Assembly (NCBI GenBank): GCA_947448135.1
Contig: CANFLZ010000019.1
Location: forward strand, 1 to 42,377
Length of the DNA stretch: 42,377 nt
Source: Flavobacteriales bacterium
GTDB lineage: Bacteria > Bacteroidota > Bacteroidia > Flavobacteriales_D > Sanyastnellaceae
Reading direction: 5' to 3'
The stretch's first letter is position 1, and every line of letters starts with the position of its first letter. The notes beneath the pieces are model-generated. The model made no database searches. It was not told where the DNA came from and saw nothing but the letters and a program-made list of their open reading frames with translations. The translations under genes were made by a program, and so were the position numbers. This document shows positions 15,306-22,723 of this stretch, piece after piece.

Positions 15306-16412
15306 TTATGCAGAAATATCTGAAAGTGAATATAGAATTGATTCTACTTGAGGGGGGATTGGAATTATACCCATTTTTTTCGCATAATTGATAGCTTCAT
15401 AATCTCCAATAATTTCATCATTTAGTTCAGGACACCATGGTTTACAAACTAAAGAAAGTTTCGGCTTAATCGATTTATTTAGGTAGTCACCAATTTTATA
15501 TTCATCCAAATTAGAATTAATCTTGGCGTACTTGAGAATTTTTTCATTCATTGAAAAAGCAACGGACTTATTTCTGTCATTTTTGCTTCTTTCATTTAGA
15601 ATCAGGAGATATTTTACAGGAAAATCAATCAAAATACAGTTAATCAGATAGGCTAAATCATTCATAAAAAGAGATTGTTTGAATGAGGTTACGTAATGCG
15701 GCCTAACATAGTCAAAAAATGAAGGGTCAAACATTGTCCAAGTATCGAAGTGATATTTAGGGATACCTTCTTTTGTAGAGTCTAAAGGACTAATGTGAAG
15801 CTGAGATTTTTTTGAAATAGCAAGGCTGCCCAAATTTTTGATTTCTTCGATTTTTGAGCCTTCTGTGTTAATTCTAAATTTTATTATTTGATAGTCATGA
15901 TTACTTTGAAAAGTGAAGCCGGGAATTGAAAACAGTAAGTAAGAAATACCAGCCCATCTAATGAAATGCTGTAAATCTTCTTTAAAGATCAACGAATCAC
16001 CATCAGCACCTATTAATTTGTTTAGTTGAAAATTATCAGGAGAAATACCCAAGGATTGTTCTATTGAAGGGCTAATCCAAATGAATTTATTTTCTTCAAT
16101 ATTAAAGATTGATTGAAATTCATTTTTACTACAATAAAAATCATGCATTGAATCAACAAGCTGTGGAAGTGATTTATCCACTTCATAATTGGCCATTGCT
16201 CGAATCATCATTTGAAGCGACACAGACGCTGACTTGTTATTAATATCTGTTTTAATTAAATCGATTTTTTCAATGAATTGACTTAAATACTTTGCTACGG
16301 GCAGGCAAAGCGAAGGGTTTTTTGCAATTTCAATTTCAAGAAATTTAGACAAAGTTGATTTCCAATTGGTGAAGGCAACTTTTTGAATTTTGTTCGACTG
16401 GTTGTTTTCCAT
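15306..16412 (-). CDS. PAS-like protein without the usual HTH output, 368 aa
   Basis: The central part (about 95-190: SIFNIEENKFIWISPSIEQSLGISP, then EDLQHFIRWAGISYLLFSIPG and YQIIKFRINTEG) matches the PAS fold that precedes a LuxR-type HTH in many Bacteroidota regulators. The N-terminal ~90 residues are helical. The C-terminal ~170 residues contain no recognisable HTH and end in YAKKMGIIPIPPQVESILYSLSDIS. It is AT-rich like the divergent ThiF gene, with an 85-bp shared intergenic region, so the two may be functionally linked. A ligand-binding sensor or anti-regulator role is inferred. Confidence 0.55.
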   Translation of the reverse strand: MENNQSNKIQKVAFTNWKSTLSKFLEIEIAKNPSLCLPVAKYLSQFIEKIDLIKTDINNKSASVSLQMMIRAMANYEVDKSLPQLVDSMHDFYCSKNEFQSIFNIEENKFIWISPSIEQSLGISPDNFQLNKLIGADGDSLIFKEDLQHFIRWAGISYLLFSIPGFTFQSNHDYQIIKFRINTEGSKIEEIKNLGSLAISKKSQLHISPLDSTKEGIPKYHFDTWTMFDPSFFDYVRPHYVTSFKQSLFMNDLAYLINCILIDFPVKYLLILNERSKNDRNKSVAFSMNEKILKYAKINSNLDEYKIGDYLNKSIKPKLSLVCKPWCPELNDEIIGDYEAINYAKKMGIIPIPPQVESILYSLSDISA

Positions 16413-16485
16413 CTGTTTTTAATTAATGAACTTTTCTATGTTCAAAGGGATTTAAAAATGGACTATAAAAAGCCCAAATCATTTT

Positions 16486-16493
16486 GATCTTTG
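16486..16493 (+). promoter_or_regulatory. Possible -7 box of the ThiF operon
   Basis: GATCTTTG differs from TAnnTTTG by one base and ends exactly 4 nt before ATG 16498. No -33 element is evident. Confidence 0.25.
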
Positions 16494-16497
16494 AATT

Positions 16498-17544
16498 ATG
16501 AGTCCAATATCAGAAAATATTTTGTATTTTGAAACACCAAAGGACAAAGAAATACTAAAAAATTTCATTGATTTGAATGGGTGTGCGATTGTGGATTTAA
16601 TGCCATCAATGATAAATGAGTTGGTTTTAAATAAATTCCCGGGCATTTCTCTTGACGATACAAAGTTCAATTTTCTGAGAAATGAATTGATAGATGAGAA
16701 ATCGTCTCGAAGAGGGGGGGTATATGTTTATTACCCATGGAAAAACACTGCCTACAGAATTTTGGATGAAGAAGACTTCATTTTTTTGCGGACTCGAAGG
16801 AACTTTCCAAAAATTTTAATAGAGGAGCAAGAGTTTCTGAAAGAAAGAACGATTGGTATTATAGGCCTTTCAGTCGGCTATTCAGTGTTAATGTCTTTAG
16901 CGATAGAAAGAGTTGCCGGTCATTTTAAAATAGCAGATTTCGATAAAATAGAACTCACAAACTTAAATAGAATTTTTCAGCCAATTGGAAATATAGGTCT
17001 CAACAAGGCAGTAGCAGCGAGAAGGTCAATTCTAGAATTAGACCCCTATTTAAAAGTGGATATTTTTGAAGAAGGAATATCAAAGGAAAATATCGAAAAG
17101 TTTCTTATCGGGGATACAAAATTGGATTTGTTGATTGATGAATGTGATTCAGGAAGCGTAAAGTATTATTCAAGATTTTATGCTCGCAAGAATGCAATTC
17201 CTGTAATTATGGAAACTAGTGATAGAGGAGTTGTGGATATTGAACGATTTGATTTGGATCAGCAATACCCTCTATTGCATGGTAGATTCGATGAATTTGA
17301 TATTTCAAATACGGATGAGATGTCAAGAGAAATTTTATTGGCAGCTATAGATTTTTCAAAAGTTTCAGAAAGAGGGAAGCTATCAATGTCAATGATTGGT
17401 AAAGAGATTCGAACATGGCCTCAGCTCGGATCGGACGTGCTGAGTGGCGGGGGTACAGTTTCTATTGCCGCAAGGAAAGTACTCTTGAAACAAGAAATCA
17501 AAAGTCAAAGAAAATATATAGACATTGAGTCAAGGTTCGATTGA
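16498..17544 (+). CDS. ThiF/E1-like adenylyltransferase, Rv1355c type, without nitroreductase domain
   Basis: 348 residues. The Rossmann nucleotide loop is GIIGLSVGYSV (120-130). ADFDKIELTNLNR (146-158) is the E1 motif with the acidic pair and the Arg, LNKA holds Lys170, and DECDS is at 214-218. Conserved downstream stretches (ETSDRGVVDIERFDLD, LLHGR, WPQLGSDVLSGGG) resemble the mycobacterial Rv1355c family rather than MoeB or ThiF. There is no CxxC zinc site and only two Cys. Rv1355c-type proteins usually continue into a nitroreductase domain, which is absent. It presumably adenylates or activates a carboxyl substrate. The 3' end overlaps the acyltransferase frame by 20 bp. Confidence 0.7.
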   Translation: MSPISENILYFETPKDKEILKNFIDLNGCAIVDLMPSMINELVLNKFPGISLDDTKFNFLRNELIDEKSSRRGGVYVYYPWKNTAYRILDEEDFIFLRTRRNFPKILIEEQEFLKERTIGIIGLSVGYSVLMSLAIERVAGHFKIADFDKIELTNLNRIFQPIGNIGLNKAVAARRSILELDPYLKVDIFEEGISKENIEKFLIGDTKLDLLIDECDSGSVKYYSRFYARKNAIPVIMETSDRGVVDIERFDLDQQYPLLHGRFDEFDISNTDEMSREILLAAIDFSKVSERGKLSMSMIGKEIRTWPQLGSDVLSGGGTVSIAARKVLLKQEIKSQRKYIDIESRFD

Positions 17545-18265
17545 TATATCAGGTTTTTTAGCTGAGCAAAGGGAGGATGTAAATAGTATCCGAATACGTG
17601 CATTTCGGGCATCAAAAGACATGATTTCTTGTTTAAGATTTCAAGAAGGACATCTAGACGTTTTGCGCTCTTTTGGGTTCAAAGTTTCTAGTACTCAAGA
17701 AGATTGGATGCTTTCGGATAATGTATATGTCATTTTAGTTGAATCTCAAGACTCTTCAAAAGTATATGGAGGCGCCCGAATTGAAATATGTAATTCCGGG
17801 AGACAAGTTCCTATTCAAATAGCGTTGGCCGATTTAGCTCCTGAAATAAATGAATTTGTTTTTCAACAACGAGAAAGGAAGCTGGCTGAACTATGTGGCT
17901 TGTGGAATTCAGTTGCTGTGGCGGGATTAGGAATTGGAAGCGTCTATAGTATTCGAGCTGCAATTGCTCTTGCTTGTATTCTTAATTTGGAAAGTATGAT
18001 TGCGCTTTGTTCAGTTCATTCCTTTAAAATGGCTTCGAAATTTGGATTTGGATTGCTTAATTCAATTGGGGATTCAGGAATTGTCTATTATGAGGGGGCC
18101 AGACAAAATGCGCATATAACATTTCAGGAAAATCTTAAAGAACTGAAAGGTGTAGATCAATTAGAGATAGAAAAAATTCAAGGATTAGTGCGTAATCCAA
18201 TGCAAGTTGTATGGGAAGAAAGAAACGGGTCAAAAATGCAGATTAATTATGAGCTTGAAATTTAA
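17525..18265 (+). CDS. GNAT / autoinducer-synthase-like acyltransferase
   Basis: About 246 residues if started at TTG 17525, which overlaps the ThiF gene by 20 bp. The first in-frame ATG (17621) would cut 32 residues from the fold. YGGARIEI (81-88) is a central strand. AELCGLWNSVAVAGLGIGSVYSIRAAIALA (121-150) is the acyl-CoA-binding beta4-alpha3 unit with the GxGxGS pyrophosphate loop. CSVHSFKMASKFGFG (162-176) is the late helix-strand element. The layout is like FeeM/LuxI-type N-acyl synthases. The substrate is unknown. It is directly between the ThiF-like enzyme and a membrane histidine kinase, which suggests signal synthesis (inference). Confidence 0.6.
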   Translation: MSQGSIDISGFLAEQREDVNSIRIRAFRASKDMISCLRFQEGHLDVLRSFGFKVSSTQEDWMLSDNVYVILVESQDSSKVYGGARIEICNSGRQVPIQIALADLAPEINEFVFQQRERKLAELCGLWNSVAVAGLGIGSVYSIRAAIALACILNLESMIALCSVHSFKMASKFGFGLLNSIGDSGIVYYEGARQNAHITFQENLKELKGVDQLEIEKIQGLVRNPMQVVWEERNGSKMQINYELEI

Positions 18266-20345
18266 AAATTGGATATTGCTGTCCATTTTGGTTTTTTTAC
18301 CAATCTTCAAATGTTTTTCACAAGGCATTAAAATATTTTATTCAAGAACATCAGCCAACAATCAGAAGGCATTAACTCTAGATTCAATTAATGGCAATGT
18401 ATTAAGTCTTGGTATAGGAGGAACTCCATGTATAGGAAAAGTTGAGATTTCGAAACTGGATTTAAGTGTTGGCATATTTACTGTTTTCATTGATAATTCA
18501 TTGTTAGATGAGGTAGAGATTTATAAGGACTCTAGTTTTCAAAAATTAATTTATCGGGGAGGTCAATCATATCCGACACGATTTGATAATACAGGGTTTA
18601 GTTTTCAGTTGCCCAACATTGATGGGACATCTAAATTTTATTTTAAAATTAAAAGTGATGAGCAACTTATACTACCAATTCAGATTCATTATGACTATCT
18701 TGATTTTATTAAGCAAGAGATACAAAAGAGATCATTTTACTTTTTCTATTTAGGAGTAATGCTTGTTATGATTTTGTATAACATTTTTATTTTTATTACT
18801 GTTAGAGATAAAACTTATCTGAAATACGTGGCTTATGTAGGTTCAGTCTTATTAACCCAACTCGTTATAAGTGGATATGCTGATAAATATTTCTGGTTTA
18901 ATAACGGAGATTTGGGTCGCGTTATGTCAAGTTTTATCCCAATATTAAGTGGATTAACTACAGTATGGTTTTCAGTTGATTTTATAAGAACTAAGGAATA
19001 CTCTCCCAAGTTAAATAAGCTCTTAAATATATTTATAGGGCTTTATTTAATTTCCTTAATATTTATCTTTAGCAAGTATGCATATATCGGTCAATTGATA
19101 ATTAATTTTAATGCTTCTTGCGCACTTATTTTAATTCCCGCTTCTTTAAACGCTATTAAAAGTGGTTATAAGCCAGCTAAATTTTATCTTTTTGCTTGGT
19201 CTTTCTTTTTAGTAGGAGTCACTTTATATGCTCTAAGAAATTTAGGATTTTTACCATTCAATTCTTTGACAAATTACGCATTACCTGTTGGCTCAGCAAT
19301 TGAGGCAATCCTCCTCTCTCTTGCCCTCGCGGATCGTATCAATATTCTTAAAAGAGAAAAAGAGGCGTCGCAGGCGCAGGCGATTTTGATGATGGAGGAA
19401 AATCAAAGATTGATTCACCAACAAAACAATATGCTGGAAAATGAAGTGCAAACCAGAACGTCTGAACTTCAAGAATCAAATGCCAATCTGGAAAAAACAG
19501 TGCACAACCTGCAACTGACCCAAAAACAATTGGTGGAATCCGAAAAGCTGGCTTCATTGGGCCAAATGACAGCTGGAATCGCCCATGAAATCAATAACCC
19601 GGTCAACTTCGTCCGTTCAAATGTCCAGCCGCTCAAAAGAGATGTGGATGAACTACTCGAGGTAATCAATGAACTCAAAGAAAATGTAGCGCCTGATCAA
19701 CTGCCCCAAAAGTGGCAAAAAATGCTGGACAAATACAAAGAACTGGACATCGATTACCTGCAACAAGAAATTCATCAGCTGCTCCAAGGAATTGATGAAG
19801 GCTCCAAAAGAACTGCCGAAATTGTCCGTTCTCTCCGCGTCTTCTCAAGAATGGACCGAGATGTCCTGGTTATGGCGGATATCAATGAGTGCATCCAGTC
19901 CACCCTCATGGTGATGAAAAACATTACTTCTAAAGAATCAACGGTGATCACTGAACTTGACGAAAAATTGCCTCAAGTACTTTGCTTCCCCGGCAAATTA
20001 AATCAAGTGCTGATGAACCTTATTTCTAACGCTGTTCATGCTACCAAAATGGACAACCGATTGGCAGCGGATCGCAAAGTATGGGTGAAAACATTGAGCG
20101 ATGGTGACCATATTCAAATTACCATTCAAGACAATGGATCGGGAATGAAGGATGAAGTGAGAAAGAAAATATTTGATCCATTTTTCACCACAAAACAAGT
20201 GGGTGAAGGAACAGGATTGGGCCTTTCCATTGTCTTGGGTATCGTCCATGAACATGGTGGTGAAATAATTGTTGAAAGCGAGTGGGGGAAGGGCTCTTCA
20301 TTTATCATTACCTTGCCCAAGTCTCCTAAAATTATCAACGCATGA
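18249..20345 (+). CDS. 7TMR-DISM sensor histidine kinase
   Basis: 698 residues from ATG 18249 (TTG 18207 would lengthen the overlap). Signal peptide ~1-25, extracellular DISMED2-like beta domain ~30-150, seven membrane segments ~162-362, coiled coil ~365-430. The HisKA H-box is AGIAHEINNP with His446, the N-box is LMNLISNAVHA (588-598), G1 is DNGSG (628-632) and G2 is GEGTGLGLS (652-660). It should autophosphorylate on sensing an extracellular ligand, plausibly a small molecule or carbohydrate. It overlaps the acyltransferase gene by 17 bp and the receiver gene by 4 bp. Base composition jumps near 19320, between the membrane and kinase parts. Confidence 0.85.
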   Translation: MSLKFKNWILLSILVFLPIFKCFSQGIKIFYSRTSANNQKALTLDSINGNVLSLGIGGTPCIGKVEISKLDLSVGIFTVFIDNSLLDEVEIYKDSSFQKLIYRGGQSYPTRFDNTGFSFQLPNIDGTSKFYFKIKSDEQLILPIQIHYDYLDFIKQEIQKRSFYFFYLGVMLVMILYNIFIFITVRDKTYLKYVAYVGSVLLTQLVISGYADKYFWFNNGDLGRVMSSFIPILSGLTTVWFSVDFIRTKEYSPKLNKLLNIFIGLYLISLIFIFSKYAYIGQLIINFNASCALILIPASLNAIKSGYKPAKFYLFAWSFFLVGVTLYALRNLGFLPFNSLTNYALPVGSAIEAILLSLALADRINILKREKEASQAQAILMMEENQRLIHQQNNMLENEVQTRTSELQESNANLEKTVHNLQLTQKQLVESEKLASLGQMTAGIAHEINNPVNFVRSNVQPLKRDVDELLEVINELKENVAPDQLPQKWQKMLDKYKELDIDYLQQEIHQLLQGIDEGSKRTAEIVRSLRVFSRMDRDVLVMADINECIQSTLMVMKNITSKESTVITELDEKLPQVLCFPGKLNQVLMNLISNAVHATKMDNRLAADRKVWVKTLSDGDHIQITIQDNGSGMKDEVRKKIFDPFFTTKQVGEGTGLGLSIVLGIVHEHGGEIIVESEWGKGSSFIITLPKSPKIINA

Positions 20346-21028
20346 GCGAAAAAATAAAAATTCTCTACCTCGATGACGAGGAGAATAATTTAATTGCTTT
20401 CAAGGCATTGTTCCGTCGTGAATATGACGTTTTTACAACCACGTCTGCACGGGAAGCAGTGGCTTACTTGAATGAAAATGAGGTGCCGGTTATTTTATCG
20501 GATCAGAAAATGCCGGATATCTCGGGTGTAGAATTTTTTGAAATGATTTTACCAGATTTTCCAAGATCGGTTCGAATTCTGGTTACCGGATATGCTGATA
20601 TTGAAGCGGTAGTGAATGCCATCAACAAAGGTGAAATTTATCGATATGTCTCCAAACCCTGGGATGAGCACGATCTGAGAATTTGTATTAAAAATGCGAT
20701 CGAAAAATATCAAACGAGTTCTCAATCATCTTCGCTCCTTCCGGCTATTTGGAGCTTGATCGACGCAGACTCTTCATTGAAAACAATGTTGTCTAAACCT
20801 TCTTTGGCTTCGCTAGCAGTGATCTCCGTTTTCCTTTATGACGCTGAAAAAAGAGCTACGCTTTCTCAAAAAGATTTGCAGGCGCTGTTGAGAATCTTTG
20901 ATTGTAATATGGATACTTGGAATCGAAATGACATCGCTCAATTTGCTATCAAGTATTTGGAAAATCAAGGCAAGAATCCCGATATGCTGGAGGAGAAACC
21001 TGATCTGAGAATCCACTTCGACTTCTAA
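20342..21028 (+). CDS. Response regulator with unknown C-terminal domain
   Basis: 228 residues. The receiver is complete: Asp11/Asp12, phospho-acceptor Asp54 in LSDQKMP, Thr82 and Lys105-Pro106 (RYVSKPWDE), of the HupR/RpfG-like subtype. Residues ~125-228 form a helical region with no HTH, HD-GYP, GGDEF or LytTR motif that I can identify. It starts in an ATGA overlap with the kinase gene, so it is the cognate partner and receives phosphate from His446. The output is unknown, possibly protein-protein. Composition is like the bulk chromosome. A strong terminator follows the stop. Confidence 0.8.
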   Translation: MSEKIKILYLDDEENNLIAFKALFRREYDVFTTTSAREAVAYLNENEVPVILSDQKMPDISGVEFFEMILPDFPRSVRILVTGYADIEAVVNAINKGEIYRYVSKPWDEHDLRICIKNAIEKYQTSSQSSSLLPAIWSLIDADSSLKTMLSKPSLASLAVISVFLYDAEKRATLSQKDLQALLRIFDCNMDTWNRNDIAQFAIKYLENQGKNPDMLEEKPDLRIHFDF

Positions 21029-21029
21029 T

Positions 21030-21062
21030 AAAAAAGGCTCCAAAATTTTGGAGCCTTTTAAT
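21030..21062. terminator. Bidirectional intrinsic terminator
   Basis: Perfect 14+14 palindrome, AAAAGGCTCCAAAA (21032-21045) with TTTTGGAGCCTTTT (21046-21059), flanked by A and T runs. It ends the ThiF-kinase-receiver operon (+) and the Cys/Lys/Glu-rich gene (-). Confidence 0.9.
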
Positions 21063-21078
21063 TTTTCGTTCGAAAGAA

Positions 21079-21441
21079 TTATGGTTTGTGTTCTTCTTTC
21101 TCTTCTTTCTTTCCTTCTTTGCAGCAAGATTTTCCCTCTTTCTTTCCTTCTTTACAACATGCTTTTCCTTCCTCTTTCTTTTCTCCAGAACAAGATTTTC
21201 CTTCTTCTTTTTTACCTTCTTTACAACAAGCTTTTCCTTCTTCTTTCTTTTGGTCTTTAGAACAACATGACTTTCCACCTTCGGATTTAGAACAAGAAGC
21301 TTTTTCATTGCTGCAAGAAGATTTCTCTTTTACAACATGTTCTTTCTTTTCTGTATTGTTATCTGTTGCATTGTTGGTTTGAGCAGAAACCATTCCGGCT
21401 GCAAAAATCATAAAAGCAAAAATTGCGATGAACTTTTTCAT
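21079..21441 (-). CDS. Secreted Cys/Lys/Glu-rich repeat protein
   Basis: 120 residues from ATG 21441. The ATG at 21462 lies inside the -7 box, so it is rejected. Signal peptide ~1-20 (MKKFIAIFAF...VSAQ). The mature part is low complexity and built from repeats of the type EGKACCKEGKKE, EGKSCSGEKKE and EGKSCCKEGKK. It has 11 Cys, many as Cys-Cys pairs, and otherwise mostly Lys, Glu, Gly and Ser. I do not recognise a named family. Metal binding in the periplasm or outside is plausible from the CC pairs but is inference. All long frames on the other strand here are low-complexity shadows. Confidence 0.75.
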   Translation of the reverse strand: MKKFIAIFAFMIFAAGMVSAQTNNATDNNTEKKEHVVKEKSSCSNEKASCSKSEGGKSCCSKDQKKEEGKACCKEGKKEEGKSCSGEKKEEGKACCKEGKKEGKSCCKEGKKEEKEEHKP

Positions 21442-21459
21442 AATCATAATGTATTTGAA

Positions 21460-21467
21460 CAAATATA
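21460..21467 (-). promoter_or_regulatory. -7 box of the Cys/Lys/Glu-rich gene
   Basis: TATATTTG on the minus strand, a perfect TAnnTTTG, predicts a leader of about 14 nt to ATG 21441. Confidence 0.5.
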
Positions 21468-21480
21468 AGCGGAAAACTGC

Positions 21481-21497
21481 GTGTTAAAAAATAACAC
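21481..21497. promoter_or_regulatory. Inverted repeat, possible operator
   Basis: GTGTTA-AAAAA-TAACAC, perfect 6-bp arms, in the divergent region between the -7 box at 21460-21467 and the TonB-like start at 21503. It could be a repressor site for one or both genes. No regulator is indicated. Confidence 0.35.
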
Positions 21498-21502
21498 AGG
21501 TC

Positions 21503-22249
21503 ATGTATCTTTATGATGTGAAAACTACCTTGGATTACATATTGGAATCAAAACCTGCCGGCGGATGGAAATGGGCGATGCAGGCGATGTTGATTGCAGT
21601 GACAATTCAGGTTTTTACCACAGCAATTATTTTCTTTACCACTTCCAATGGTTACGAATCTCAGGAGATTCAAGAGAAGGAGGTCCTACAAGAGATTCCA
21701 CTACAATTTGACGAGTCAACGGAATCGGGGAATGGACAAGAAAAGGATGGCCCGATGCGTAATGTGATGTCCCAGTCTGGCAGTGAAATGGGGCAAGAGA
21801 TTCGTGATAATATGGGAAGATCCAATGAGTTGACACCTCAAGAATATGCCCGTCAAGAATTTGATGCGTTAAAAGACAAACACAAGAATGACGCAAAGCC
21901 AGAGGTGAAGAATTATGATACCGCTCCGAAGAAAGACAATCCCGATCCAAGCAACTCTTCCAATCAATCTTATAGCGGAGCTGTTACAGTAGAGTGGATG
22001 TTGGCTGGCCGGTCTGTCAGCTTTGGACCCAAGCCAACGTATCGTTGTCGCCAAGCGGGAGTAGTTAAGGTGAATGTTGTAGTGAACGAGAAAGGAGAAG
22101 TAAAATCTGCTTCGATTGATCCCAGTTCATCTGCAATCGATTGCTTGATGGAAGAGAGTTTGGCTCATGCCAAGAAGTGGAAATTCAATGCCGACTTGGG
22201 CAAGGCAAATCAAACTGGAAAAATAGTTTTTCGATTCGCGGCGCAATAA
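21503..22249 (+). CDS. TonB-like energy-transducer family protein
   Basis: 248 residues: short cytoplasmic N-terminus, one membrane segment (~26-46), a long polar Glu/Asn/Gln-rich periplasmic linker (~50-165), and a C-terminal TonB-like domain (~178-248: RQAGVVKVNVVVNEKGEVKSASIDPSSS...KKWKFNA...GKIVFRF). TonB proteins pass proton-motive energy from ExbBD to outer-membrane receptors. The linker is not Pro-rich as in classical TonB, so a TonB-fold protein of other use is possible. No exbB or exbD is adjacent. The start is ATG 21503. Confidence 0.75.
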   Translation: MYLYDVKTTLDYILESKPAGGWKWAMQAMLIAVTIQVFTTAIIFFTTSNGYESQEIQEKEVLQEIPLQFDESTESGNGQEKDGPMRNVMSQSGSEMGQEIRDNMGRSNELTPQEYARQEFDALKDKHKNDAKPEVKNYDTAPKKDNPDPSNSSNQSYSGAVTVEWMLAGRSVSFGPKPTYRCRQAGVVKVNVVVNEKGEVKSASIDPSSSAIDCLMEESLAHAKKWKFNADLGKANQTGKIVFRFAAQ

Positions 22250-22268
22250 TTATTCGCGCATTTTTTTT
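22241..22268 (+). terminator. Intrinsic terminator built over two stop codons
   Basis: Stem GCGCAATAA with TTATT(C)GCGC (one bulged C), followed by eight Ts at 22261-22268. The loop contains the TonB-like stop (22247-22249) and the rfaE2 stop (22250-22252). The T run encodes the Lys-Lys of the rfaE2 C-terminus on the other strand. Confidence 0.6.
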
Positions 22269-22723
22269 ACGATACTCGTAGTAGAATAGCCTTGAACAAA
22301 GGGAATCACATAGGCATGACCTCCCCATTTTTTAACCTCTTGTGAACCTACTATGTATTGCGGATCCCTTCTATCAGTGACATGTGCGTTGTAATCTCCA
22401 CCTTTGACGATGATGTTGGGGCGAATGAACATGATCAAATCCAAGGGAGTGTCTTCATCAAAAATAATGACTTCATCTACACTTCTCAGGGCTTCTAAAA
22501 CGCGCTTCCTTGATTCTTCGTTGTTGATGGGACGCTCGGGACCTTTATTCAATCTTTTAACTGAAGAATCCGCATTCAATCCAACTACCAAAACATCACC
22601 AAGAGCGCGCGCCTCTTCAAGATACGTGACGTGACCGACATGCAGAATATCGAAAACACCGTTGGTGAAGACGATTGTTTTTTCTTCTGCTTTCCATTGC
22701 TCGATTTTAGGATGTCTTAGCAT
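22250..22723 (-). CDS. rfaE2: D-glycero-beta-D-manno-heptose 1-phosphate adenylyltransferase
   Basis: 157 residues from ATG 22723. It makes ADP-heptose from heptose-1-phosphate and ATP for LPS core synthesis. The cytidylyltransferase-fold signature TNGVFDILHVGH is at 20-31 with the HxGH pair (His28, His31), and the late motif is YSTTSIVKKM. The kinase half (RfaE1) is not fused, as is common outside Proteobacteria. An upstream in-frame ATG (22771) would extend into the flippase-like gene by 48 bp. The chosen start overlaps it by 17 bp. The stop abuts the convergent TonB-like stop. Confidence 0.85.
   Translation of the reverse strand: MLRHPKIEQWKAEEKTIVFTNGVFDILHVGHVTYLEEARALGDVLVVGLNADSSVKRLNKGPERPINNEESRKRVLEALRSVDEVIIFDEDTPLDLIMFIRPNIIVKGGDYNAHVTDRRDPQYIVGSQEVKKWGGHAYVIPFVQGYSTTSIVKKMRE

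Noticed and set aside
21048-21382. Several plus-strand frames rich in Phe, Ser and Leu
   Set aside because: Low-complexity shadows of the Cys/Lys/Glu repeat gene on the minus strand.
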